From Clostridiales bacterium (GTDB taxonomy: Bacteria > Bacillota > Clostridia > Christensenellales > Aristaeellaceae), in contig SFNY01000029.1 in assembly GCA_004554085.1 (NCBI GenBank), forward strand, positions 1 through 51,220: DNA of 51,220 nt, written 5' to 3'. Positions within the stretch are counted from its first letter, which is position 1. Every line of letters begins with the position of its first letter. The translations under genes were made by a program, and so were the position numbers. Below the pieces are notes generated by a model. That model did no database searches, was not told where the DNA came from, and worked only from the letters and a program-made list of their open reading frames with translations. Below are positions 8,240 to 15,913 of the stretch, in pieces.

Positions 8240-10321
8240 TCAATCCTCGTCTTCCTCTTCCTGCTTGCAGGTCTCGATGATCTTCTTCGCATCCGTTGCG
8301 GGGACTTCCTCGTAACGCTCGAACTGCATGGTGAAGGAGCCGCGCGCCTGGGTCATGGAGCGCAGGTCGGTGGCGTACTTGAACATCTCGGACAGCGGGG
8401 CCTCGGCGGTGACGCGCTGGAGCTCGCCCACCTTGTCCATGCCCATGATGCGGCCGCGACGCTTGTTCATGTCGCCGATGACGTCGCCCATGTACTGATC
8501 CGGCACGTCCACTTCCACATGGTAGATGGGCTCGAGCAGGATCGGGTTCGCGCCGGTCAGCTGCTTGAAGGCCAGACGGGCAGCAGTCTTGAACGCCATT
8601 TCGGAGGAGTCGACCGGATGGTAGGAACCATCGTACAGCTCTGCGGTCAGGCCAACCACCGGGAAGCCCGCCAGCACGCCGTGCTTGATGTTGTCGCGGA
8701 GGCCCTTCTCAACCGCGGGGATGAAGTTGCGCGGTACGGTGCCGCCGACGACGGAATCAACAAAGTGGAATTCGGTATCGTTCGGGTCGTCGTTGGGACG
8801 GAACTTGATCTTGACGTCGCCGAACTGGCCGTGGCCGCCGGACTGCTTCTTGTGGCGTCCCTGAACGTCGATGGGCTTGCGGATGGACTCGCGGTACGGG
8901 ATCTTGGGATCCTGCAGCACGCACTCCGCACCGAACTTGCTGGCCAGCTTCTTGGCCACGACCTCGATGTGCATCTCGCCCAGACCGGACAGCACGGACT
9001 CGGTGGTCTCCACGTTCTTGGTCACGGTGATGGTGGGATCCTCCTCCATCAGGCGGGCCAGACCGGAGAAGATCTTGTCTTCCTCGCCGGCCTTCTTGGC
9101 GTAGACGGCCTTGGAGATGCAGGGGGCCGGGAACTCGATCTCGGGATACTTCACGGGGTTGTTGCCGTCGCAGAGGGTGTTGCCGGTGGCGACGGACTGG
9201 AGCTTCGCCAGGGCGCAGATGTCGCCGGCGCAGACCTTCTGGGTGGGATTCTGCTTCTTGCCCTTCAGGGTGTAGATGGTGCCGGGCTTCTCAGACTTCT
9301 CGGCGTTGACGTTGTAGAGCATCATGTCGCCAGTCAGGCTACCGGACACGACCTTCATCAGGCTCAGCTTGCCCACGAAGGGGTCGGCCATGGTCTTGAA
9401 GACCTGGGCGGAGAAGGGCGCGCTGTCCTCGCAGACGCGCTCGACCTCATCGCCGGTCTTGGGGTTGACGCCCACGGTGACCGCGCCTGCCGGGGAGGGC
9501 ATCAGGTCGATGATGTTGTCCAGAACCTTGCTCAGGCCGACGCGGGTAATGCCGGAGCAGCACACGACCGGAACGACGGTGCCGTCCTTGATGCCCTGGC
9601 GCAGGCCGTGCATCATATCTTCAAAGGAGAGTTCGCCGTCCTCGAAGAACTTCTCCATCAGCTCATCCTCAGCGCCTGCAGCGGCCTCCATGATGGCCTC
9701 GCGGGCGGACTCGACCTCGTCGGCGACGGAGGCGGGGATGTCGATCTCCTTCAGGGTCTTGCCCTCGCCGATGAAGGCCTTGTTCTCAAGCACGCAGACC
9801 ACGCCGGTGAACTTGCCGTTCTCGACGATCGGCACCTCGATGGGCGCGATGTGGCTGCCGTACTTCTCGGTGATGGTGGCGAGCGCCTTCTCGAAGTTGG
9901 CGTTCTCGCGGTCCATCTGGTTGACGACGATCATGCGGGAGGTGTGGGTCTTGTCGCACATGGCCCATGCCTTCTCCGCACCGACGCTCAGACCGGAGAC
10001 GGCGCCCACGGTGATGATGGCGCCCTCGCACACGGTCAGCGGGCCGGACTGCTCACCGGCGAAATCGAAGTAGCCGGGGATATCGATCAGATTGATCTTG
10101 GTGTTCTTCCACTCCAGCGGAGCCATGGCTGCGCTGATGGAAATGCCGCGCTTGGTCTCTTCCGGCTCGAAGTCGGTAGTGGTGGAGCCGTCCTCAACGC
10201 GGCCCTGACGATCGATCGCGCCCGCCGTGAACAGAAGCGCCTCGACCAGCGTGGTCTTGCCTTCGCTGCCATGTCCAACAACGGAAAGGTTGCGGATGTT
10301 CTTGGCCTGATAGTCTTTCAT
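8240..10321 (-). CDS. Elongation factor G-like translational GTPase (EF-G2/FusA2 type)
   Basis: The 693-residue protein has the full five-domain EF-G layout: a GTPase domain with P-loop GHGSEGKT (16-23), domain II, and the C-terminal domains IV-V (RESIRKPIDVQGRHKKQSGGHGQ; RRGRIMGMDK). It differs from canonical EF-G in key GTPase motifs. G3 reads DIPGYFDF (80-87), where EF-G has DTPGHVDF, so Tyr84 stands where the catalytic histidine is expected. G4 is NQMD (134-137) rather than NKMD. These traits and the short switch region fit the EF-G-like paralogue group rather than fusA of the str operon; no rpsL, rpsG or tuf is nearby. The precise function of this group is unsettled. The C-terminus is acidic (QEEEDED). 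Start with GGGGGAA nine bases upstream; it is a single-gene unit. Confidence 0.9.
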   Translation of the reverse strand: MKDYQAKNIRNLSVVGHGSEGKTTLVEALLFTAGAIDRQGRVEDGSTTTDFEPEETKRGISISAAMAPLEWKNTKINLIDIPGYFDFAGEQSGPLTVCEGAIITVGAVSGLSVGAEKAWAMCDKTHTSRMIVVNQMDRENANFEKALATITEKYGSHIAPIEVPIVENGKFTGVVCVLENKAFIGEGKTLKEIDIPASVADEVESAREAIMEAAAGAEDELMEKFFEDGELSFEDMMHGLRQGIKDGTVVPVVCCSGITRVGLSKVLDNIIDLMPSPAGAVTVGVNPKTGDEVERVCEDSAPFSAQVFKTMADPFVGKLSLMKVVSGSLTGDMMLYNVNAEKSEKPGTIYTLKGKKQNPTQKVCAGDICALAKLQSVATGNTLCDGNNPVKYPEIEFPAPCISKAVYAKKAGEEDKIFSGLARLMEEDPTITVTKNVETTESVLSGLGEMHIEVVAKKLASKFGAECVLQDPKIPYRESIRKPIDVQGRHKKQSGGHGQFGDVKIKFRPNDDPNDTEFHFVDSVVGGTVPRNFIPAVEKGLRDNIKHGVLAGFPVVGLTAELYDGSYHPVDSSEMAFKTAARLAFKQLTGANPILLEPIYHVEVDVPDQYMGDVIGDMNKRRGRIMGMDKVGELQRVTAEAPLSEMFKYATDLRSMTQARGSFTMQFERYEEVPATDAKKIIETCKQEEEDED

Positions 10322-10415
10322 AAGAAATTCCCCCTGTTTGCTATATTCTCCTGCAATGAAATCAGAACAGGTCTGGCTGTACGCAAAAGAGCGCCGTATA
10401 CGCCACAGTATTTAT

Positions 10416-10443
10416 ATTTTAACAGAAAACCACGAGTTTGAAA
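10416..10443 (-). promoter_or_regulatory. Possible promoter of the EF-G-like gene
   Basis: On the minus strand, TTTCAA (complement of 10438-10443) and TAAAAT (complement of 10416-10421) are 16 bp apart in an AT-rich patch about 95 bp upstream of the start codon. The match is moderate. Confidence 0.4.
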
Positions 10444-10572
10444 AGCCCCTTTTCAAAGGAAATTGTCCTTTTTCTGGCGAAAATAATGTATATTTTCCTG
10501 TTTCATTCTTGATTCGATGAAAAAATGACCTGCAAGCCGGCTGCATTTGTAAATTTGCCGCGCACCCTCACG

Positions 10573-11814
10573 ATGCTCAAACGCCTGATCTGCCTGCTGC
10601 TGGCGATGTCGCTGTGCCTTTCCTGCGCCTGCGCCGCCACCCGCGACGAGCTGCGCGACGCCTACCGGGAGCTTGCAAACCGCCGCAGCGGCGCCTCTCC
10701 CTATGCGCAGGAGCCCGACCCGAACAGCTGCACCTCGGTGGGCAGTCTCACCGATGCCGCCCAGCAGGAGGCGCTGGACTACCTGAACTTCCTGCGCTGG
10801 ATCGCCGGGCTCGATCCGGTGGCTCTCAGTCCCCTCTATACGCTGCGCAGTCAGAACGGTGCGCTGCTTTTGGCCGCCAACGACGCGCTCAGTCACACCC
10901 CCGACCAGCCGGCGCAGATGGGCGACGAGCTCTACGAATCCGCACTGCTGGGCACCAGTCTGGGCAATCTAGCAAAGTTCAACTGGATGCGTCCGGAGAT
11001 CCTGCTGGACGGCGTGGAATACTTCGCCCGGGATGACGGATCGATGAACCTGGCTGTGCTGGGACACCGGCGCTGGCTTTTAAATCCCGCCATGGCGGAG
11101 ACCGGCTTCGGCCTCGCCAACGCCCAAAGCGGCATGAGCTACGTGGTGATGTACGCCGTGGACGACGGAAACGCCTCCGCCCAATGGGATCGGGTGTGCT
11201 GGCCCGCAGAGGGCGCGTTCCCGGTGGAGCTGATGCGCAGCCAGATCGCCTGGTCGGTTTCGCTGAACGATGAAATCTACGACCTCAGCACCTCTGCCCC
11301 GGTGATCGAGCTCACCGAGGAGGTCAGCGGCGCGCATTTCACCTTCGACCTCGTCGGCGACAGCGGCGACGGCTTCTGCCATCTGAGCACCGAGGCCTGC
11401 GGTTCCGGCAGCTGCCTGATCTTCCGCCCGGATCTCTCCGGCGCAGGTCTGAACGAGTATCTGCAAAACCAGGTCTGGCGCGTGCGCATCGGCGGCCTGA
11501 AGGGTATGGACGGGAGCGAAAAGTCCATCGAATACCGGGTGGAGATGGTCTCGCTCTATCCCCAGGATCCGGTGAACGTGGAGCTGAGCCAGCTGGAAGC
11601 GAATCTGCATGTTGGCGAGATGCTTCAATTGACCGCCGAGGTGGTTCCCGCCTACGCAGACGACCTGCGCGTGACTTGGACGAGCAGCGACCCCTCTGTG
11701 GCGGACGTGGACTGGACGGGCGTGGTGACTGCCCGCGCGCCCGGGAGCTGCGAGATCCGTGCGACCAGCTCCAACGGACGCAGCGACGTCTGCGCCGTCA
11801 CCGTGACCGAATAA
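10573..11814 (+). CDS. Secreted CAP/SCP-domain protein with C-terminal Big2 domain
   Basis: A signal peptide (MLKRLICLLLAMSLCLSCACA) is followed by a CAP (cysteine-rich secretory/allergen V5/PR1) domain over roughly residues 60-200: QQEALDYLNFLRWIAGLDP, SHTPDQP and GHRRWLLNPAM, with the conserved histidines. The last 80 residues (VNVELSQLEANLHVGE ... TWTSSDPSVADVDWTG) form a bacterial Ig-like Big2 domain. In Firmicutes such proteins are exported and surface-associated, and their activity is mostly unknown. The total is 413 residues from ATG 10573. An in-frame ATG at 10525 would place 16 residues before the signal peptide; neither start has a clear ribosome binding site, so the start is uncertain. 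A bidirectional terminator follows. Confidence 0.82.
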   Translation: MLKRLICLLLAMSLCLSCACAATRDELRDAYRELANRRSGASPYAQEPDPNSCTSVGSLTDAAQQEALDYLNFLRWIAGLDPVALSPLYTLRSQNGALLLAANDALSHTPDQPAQMGDELYESALLGTSLGNLAKFNWMRPEILLDGVEYFARDDGSMNLAVLGHRRWLLNPAMAETGFGLANAQSGMSYVVMYAVDDGNASAQWDRVCWPAEGAFPVELMRSQIAWSVSLNDEIYDLSTSAPVIELTEEVSGAHFTFDLVGDSGDGFCHLSTEACGSGSCLIFRPDLSGAGLNEYLQNQVWRVRIGGLKGMDGSEKSIEYRVEMVSLYPQDPVNVELSQLEANLHVGEMLQLTAEVVPAYADDLRVTWTSSDPSVADVDWTGVVTARAPGSCEIRATSSNGRSDVCAVTVTE

Positions 11815-11830
11815 TATAATATGTATATTT

Positions 11831-11862
11831 TGGGAGAACCGCGGGCTGGTTCTCCCATTTTT
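11831..11862. terminator. Bidirectional terminator between CAP gene and enolase
   Basis: Stem TGGGAGAACC / GGTTCTCCCA (11831-11840 with 11848-11857) is followed by five T on the plus strand and preceded by a T-rich run. The convergent enolase stop codon lies at its edge. Confidence 0.85.
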
Positions 11863-13097
11863 CATCTGTACAGCTCCTCCTCGATGGCCAGCAGGCGGTT
11901 GTACTTCGCCAGGCGCTCGCTGCGGGCGGGCGCGCCGGCCTTGATGAACTCCGCGTTCACGCCCACTGCCAGGTCCGCGATGGCGCTGGACTCCGTCTCA
12001 CCGCTGCGGTGGGAGATGATCACGCTGTACGCGTTCTTCCGGGCGATCTGGATGGCGTCCAGCGTCTCCGTCAGGGTGCCGATCTGATTGGGCTTGATGA
12101 GGATGGCGTTGGCCGCGCCCAGCGCTACGCCGTGGTACAGCCGCTTGGCGTTGGTGGTGAACAGGTCGTCGCCCACGATCATCACCTCGTCGCCCAGCGC
12201 ATTCGTGATCTCCCGGAAGCCCTCGAAGTCCTCCTCGCCCAGGGGATCCTCGATGGAAACCAGCGGAAAGCGCTCGCACAGCGCGCTGAAGTACTCGATC
12301 AGCTCGCCCTTCTGGAAGCGCCGACCGGACTTCGGCTGACAATAGCCATCCTCCGCGATCCACTCCGACGCCGCCGCGTCCATCGCCAGGCACACGTCCT
12401 CCCCGGCCTTCCAGCCCGCCTTCTCGATGGCGCGCAGCATCCACTCCAGCGCCTCCTCATCCCGGCCCAGGTTCGGCGCGAAGCCGCCCTCGTCGCCCAC
12501 GGCGATGGACAGCCCCGCCTCGCTGAGCAGCACCTTCAGCGCCTGGTAGCACTCCGCGCCCATGCGCATGGCCTCGCGGAAGCTGTCCGCACCCACGGGC
12601 ACGAACATGAACTCCTGAATCTCCAGGTTGTTGTCCGCATGCCGCCCGCCGTTGATGACGTTCATCATCGGGCAGGGCAGCTCCATGGCCTGCACGCCGC
12701 CGATCCAGCGGTACAGCGGCAGCTCCGCCGACCTCGCCGCCGCGTCCGCCACCGCCCAGGAGGTGGCGATCAGCGCGTTGCCGCCCAGCTTTTCCTTGTT
12801 CTCACTGCCGTCCAGCTCCGCAAGCCGCGCGTCCACCTGCATCTGACAGTCCGCGTCCATGCCCATGAGTCCGTCCCGCAGCGTTCCGTTCACGCCCTCG
12901 ATGGCCTTGCGCACGTCCTTGCCCTGATATGCATCGCCCCCGTCGCGCAGCTCGTGCGCCTCGTGGCTGCCGGTGGACGCGCCCGAGGGCGCGCTGCCCA
13001 CGCCGATGCTGCCGTCCTCCAGCAGCGCGCGCACCTCCACGGTGGGAATTCCCCGGGAATCCAGGATGCGGCGCGCCCGCAGATCCCTGATCTTCAT
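11862..13097 (-). CDS. eno: Enolase (2-phosphoglycerate dehydratase)
   Basis: Enolase interconverts 2-phosphoglycerate and phosphoenolpyruvate in glycolysis, using Mg2+. The 411-residue product has the N-terminal domain (ARRILDSRGIPTVEVRALLEDG), the GSAPSGASTGSHEAHELRD loop, VGDEGGFAPN, the metal-site segments SIEDPLGEED and IVGDDLF, the catalytic lysine in ILIKPNQIGT, SHRSGETES and the end motif KAGAPARSERLAKYN. It is about 15-20 residues shorter than typical bacterial enolases, with trimmed loops, but no catalytic segment is missing. GGAGGTG precedes the ATG at 13097. It is a single-gene unit, divergent from the LCP gene. Confidence 0.95.
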   Translation of the reverse strand: MKIRDLRARRILDSRGIPTVEVRALLEDGSIGVGSAPSGASTGSHEAHELRDGGDAYQGKDVRKAIEGVNGTLRDGLMGMDADCQMQVDARLAELDGSENKEKLGGNALIATSWAVADAAARSAELPLYRWIGGVQAMELPCPMMNVINGGRHADNNLEIQEFMFVPVGADSFREAMRMGAECYQALKVLLSEAGLSIAVGDEGGFAPNLGRDEEALEWMLRAIEKAGWKAGEDVCLAMDAAASEWIAEDGYCQPKSGRRFQKGELIEYFSALCERFPLVSIEDPLGEEDFEGFREITNALGDEVMIVGDDLFTTNAKRLYHGVALGAANAILIKPNQIGTLTETLDAIQIARKNAYSVIISHRSGETESSAIADLAVGVNAEFIKAGAPARSERLAKYNRLLAIEEELYR

Positions 13098-13217
13098 TTT
13101 TCAACACCTCCGGAGCTATTCTTTTCCGTTTCCGGCGTTTTATCCGTTCCTTTCCGGAGGAAGTTGTGCTATACTGGTAGCATTCAAGTGCAAATCTGAC
13201 CGAGCGGATGGTGAACG

Positions 13218-14225
13218 ATGTACTACGACACTTACAGGGGAAAGCGCGGCGGCAAAAAGCGCCGGGAGCGCGGCGGAGGCTGCTCCGGCTGGCTGCTGGG
13301 TATGCTGCTGAAGCTGATTGCGCTCGTGCTGGTGGCCGTCGTGCTGGCAGCGGGCGCGCTCTTTGCGCTTCCGCCGTCCTTCATGAATATCGAGCCGAAG
13401 AACACCGAGCTCTCCCTCACCGACGGCCTGCCCGGCGACCGGGTGAACATCCTGCTGCTGGGCATCGACTTTCTGGAGGACGGCCAGCAGCGCAGCGACG
13501 CCATGATGATCGCCTCCGTGGGCTACAATTCGGTGCGGCTGGTCTCCGTCCTGCGCGACACGCTGGTGGACATCCCCGGCTACGGCGAGCACAAGCTGAA
13601 CTCCGCCTACTCCTACGGCGGCGCGGAGATGGCCATGCGCGTGGTCAACGAGACCTTCAAGCTGAACATCACGAACTACATCGCTGTGGACTTCAGCACC
13701 ATGGTCGATCTGGTGGACGCCATCGGCGGCGTGGACGTGGAAATCGAGGACAAGGAGCTGGAGCACCTGAACAAGTACGCCTACGACACCTTCAAGAAGA
13801 TCAACGCCGTGAACCCGGAGAAGTACGGCCACTACATCAACTCCCAGCCCTACACCCAGGGCGGCACGCTGCACCTGAACGGCCTGTTCGCCACCGGCTA
13901 CAGCCGCATCCGCATGATCGATTCCGACTACACACGCACGCTGCGCCAGCGCCGCGTGCTCTCCGCCATACTGGAGCAGGTGAAGGGCAGCGTCATAAAT
14001 CCGCTGATGTACGCGCGGCTGTACCAGGTCTATCGGGACTCCGTTCAGACCAACCTCTCCCTGGCGGAACTGATCTCCATCGGCGAAAAGGCGCTTGTGG
14101 CGGGCAAGATCGAGACCGAGCGCATGCCGAAGAACGAATACATCTACGACGACCAATCCGCCCTCCACATCACCGATCCGCAGGGCAACATCATCGCCAT
14201 GCACAACTTCCTGTACGGAGAGTGA
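13218..14225 (+). CDS. LytR-CpsA-Psr (LCP) family cell-wall ligase
   Basis: LCP proteins transfer polyprenyl-linked glycopolymers (teichoic acids, capsule) onto peptidoglycan at the outer face of the membrane. The 335-residue protein has a basic cytoplasmic start (RGKRGGKKRRERGGG), one membrane helix (about 26-50) and an extracellular LCP domain: VNILLLGIDFLEDGQQRSDAMM, RDTLVDIPGYGEHKLN, IAVDFSTMVDLVDAIGGV, and the arginine-rich GYSRIRMIDSD ... RTLRQRRVL that binds the pyrophosphate head group. The length is standard. It stands alone, divergent from enolase. Its specific polymer substrate cannot be told. Confidence 0.92.
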   Translation: MYYDTYRGKRGGKKRRERGGGCSGWLLGMLLKLIALVLVAVVLAAGALFALPPSFMNIEPKNTELSLTDGLPGDRVNILLLGIDFLEDGQQRSDAMMIASVGYNSVRLVSVLRDTLVDIPGYGEHKLNSAYSYGGAEMAMRVVNETFKLNITNYIAVDFSTMVDLVDAIGGVDVEIEDKELEHLNKYAYDTFKKINAVNPEKYGHYINSQPYTQGGTLHLNGLFATGYSRIRMIDSDYTRTLRQRRVLSAILEQVKGSVINPLMYARLYQVYRDSVQTNLSLAELISIGEKALVAGKIETERMPKNEYIYDDQSALHITDPQGNIIAMHNFLYGE

Positions 14226-14248
14226 GCACGAAGCCCACAATTCCATAG

Positions 14249-14284
14249 AAAAGGCCGCCGTCCGCATCTCTGCGGGCGGCGGCC
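14249..14284 (-). terminator. Terminator after the exported acidic protein
   Basis: A 14-bp stem (14253-14266 with 14271-14284, one G-T pair) with a TCTC loop and AAAA at 14249-14252, which reads as a short U tract on the minus strand. It may also slow plus-strand transcripts from the LCP gene. Confidence 0.75.
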
Positions 14285-14306
14285 CATCGTTTCGTGGTTC
14301 AGCGCA

Positions 14307-15698
14307 TCAGCCCATCATGCTGCCGATCAGCGCTCCCAGGCTTTCGTTGGCCTGTGCCAGGCCGGACATGGCGTTCATCAGCAGACTCATGCCCTCGTTG
14401 GAGAGCTTCTCCAGCTGCGCCTCGTCGATGGTCAGCATGTCCACGGTGGCGTCCGCAGCGCCCGGCAGCCATGCGCCGTCGTCCGCAGCAACCTCAACGG
14501 TCGCGGAGAAGCCGTACACATCCTCGCCGTCGATCATGCCGGCGCTGAGCACGCCCACGCCGTCTGCGCCCTCGTAATTGATATAGAGGGTTTCCTCATC
14601 GACGATCAGATGCGCATAGAACTCATCCTGGCCGTCAACGCTGCCGAAGTCGAGGTAGAAGCTCACAGACTCGGTGCCATCCTCAATGCTCACGTAGAAC
14701 TCCCAAAGGCCTTCGTCCTGGGCAGCCGGCGCGCAGACGTTCACATAGAAGCTCGCTTCGTTGCTGTCCGGCCCGTAGATTCCCAGATCAAACTCGCCGA
14801 ATTCGCCGTCCACCTCGGTATAAGTTACAAGGAACGAGACGATTTCCTCGGTCTCCTCGCCGTCAACTTCGGACAAAACCCCGTAGACTTCAACAGAGCC
14901 ATTCTCCACATCATCGGTAATGTCCAGATAGATGTTCAGCGTCGCCGGCTCGGTCTCGTCACCCTCAAAGGCATTGGCGTTGATGTCCACAATGATCTCC
15001 GTCTCGGCAACATAAGCCGTGCCGTCCACGGTCATGCGAATATTCGCCTCGTCGAACATCTGGCGGTAGCTGTCATAGCCGCTGTCCTCCAGACCGTCCT
15101 GTCCGTAGGCATCCAGGAAGGCAATCAGATCGTCCAGCAGCAGGTCCATCCGCTCCTCGCTGACGTCGACGTCATAGACCATGTACTCCACGCCGTCGAT
15201 TTCCTCCGTGCCCGCCTCAGAAACCGCATTGGGGAAGATCTCTGCGGCATGGTCGATCAGCGTGGTGAGCTCCTCAGGCATCTCACCATCGGACATGCCG
15301 ACAGCAACGCCCGCATCGAGGCTGCTCTGGAGGGACTCCGAGAGGTCAACGTCGCCGGCAGCCTCCTCGATCATGGCCATCAGATCCTCGTAGCTGATGG
15401 CGTACACGTCCGAAATTCCGTCGGCACGCAGGGTCAGCTGCTCCGCATCGAAGGCCGCAATGACGTTCAGCACGCTTGCACCGGCTGCGTCCAAAGCCAG
15501 GCGAAGCGCGCTCTGCACGTCATCGCTCGCCAGTGCCAGCGTGAGATCCACGCCGCTGAGATCCAGCGTCTGTCCGTCGCCCATGTCGATCACCACGTCG
15601 CGAACGATCAGATGACCGCCCGAGGCGCCCTCTGCCATGGCGCACGCCGAAATCAGCATCAGCGCGGCCAGCAGCATCGCCAGAATTTTCTTCATCAT
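14307..15698 (-). CDS. Exported acidic protein of unknown function
   Basis: I do not recognise the family. The 463-residue product starts with a signal sequence (MMKKILAMLLAALMLISACAMAEG). I-S-A-C fits a lipobox, but cleavage after AMA is also possible, so it may be a lipoprotein or a secreted protein. The rest is very acidic and rich in alternating hydrophobic residues typical of beta-strands (for example LSGVDLTLALASDDVQSAL, LNIYLDITDDVENGSVEVYG). A later stretch resembles a repeated strand pattern (FYVNVCAPAAQDEGLWEFYV, VSFYLDFGSVDGQDEFYA). No catalytic motif is visible. The C-terminus is short and helical (SLLMNAMSGLAQANESLGAL). It is alone on the minus strand, next to two other surface-protein genes, and has its own terminator. 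Confidence 0.8.
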   Translation of the reverse strand: MMKKILAMLLAALMLISACAMAEGASGGHLIVRDVVIDMGDGQTLDLSGVDLTLALASDDVQSALRLALDAAGASVLNVIAAFDAEQLTLRADGISDVYAISYEDLMAMIEEAAGDVDLSESLQSSLDAGVAVGMSDGEMPEELTTLIDHAAEIFPNAVSEAGTEEIDGVEYMVYDVDVSEERMDLLLDDLIAFLDAYGQDGLEDSGYDSYRQMFDEANIRMTVDGTAYVAETEIIVDINANAFEGDETEPATLNIYLDITDDVENGSVEVYGVLSEVDGEETEEIVSFLVTYTEVDGEFGEFDLGIYGPDSNEASFYVNVCAPAAQDEGLWEFYVSIEDGTESVSFYLDFGSVDGQDEFYAHLIVDEETLYINYEGADGVGVLSAGMIDGEDVYGFSATVEVAADDGAWLPGAADATVDMLTIDEAQLEKLSNEGMSLLMNAMSGLAQANESLGALIGSMMG

Positions 15699-15744
15699 TC
15701 TTCTGTTCCTCCCTATTTATATGGTTTTTCCACAAATCCTGTGG

Positions 15745-15750
15745 TATAAT
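15745..15750 (+). promoter_or_regulatory. Possible -10 box for the peptidoglycan-binding surface protein
   Basis: A TATAAT hexamer preceded by TG-rich sequence (GTGGTATAAT) lies about 165 bp upstream of the ATG at 15914. The T-rich run near 15724-15729 could act as -35. The leader in between is AT-rich and non-coding. Confidence 0.4.
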
Positions 15751-15913
15751 GGTTTTATTCGACAGAATGGCGGCGGTTTCCTTCATTGCGCATGGTTTTC
15801 GTAAAAATTATGCCCCGGAAAAATTTTACAGCAAAAAAAGCGCAGGAAAGGGAAACCAAATCCGTTTTTTTGCGTCAAATAAGCACAACGCTTCGAATGG
15901 AGGAGGATACCAA

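Noticed and set aside
10322..10572. Possible riboswitch or leader RNA between the EF-G-like and CAP genes
   Set aside because: The 250 bp is AT-rich with promoter-like elements only; no conserved riboswitch core or strong structure was recognised.
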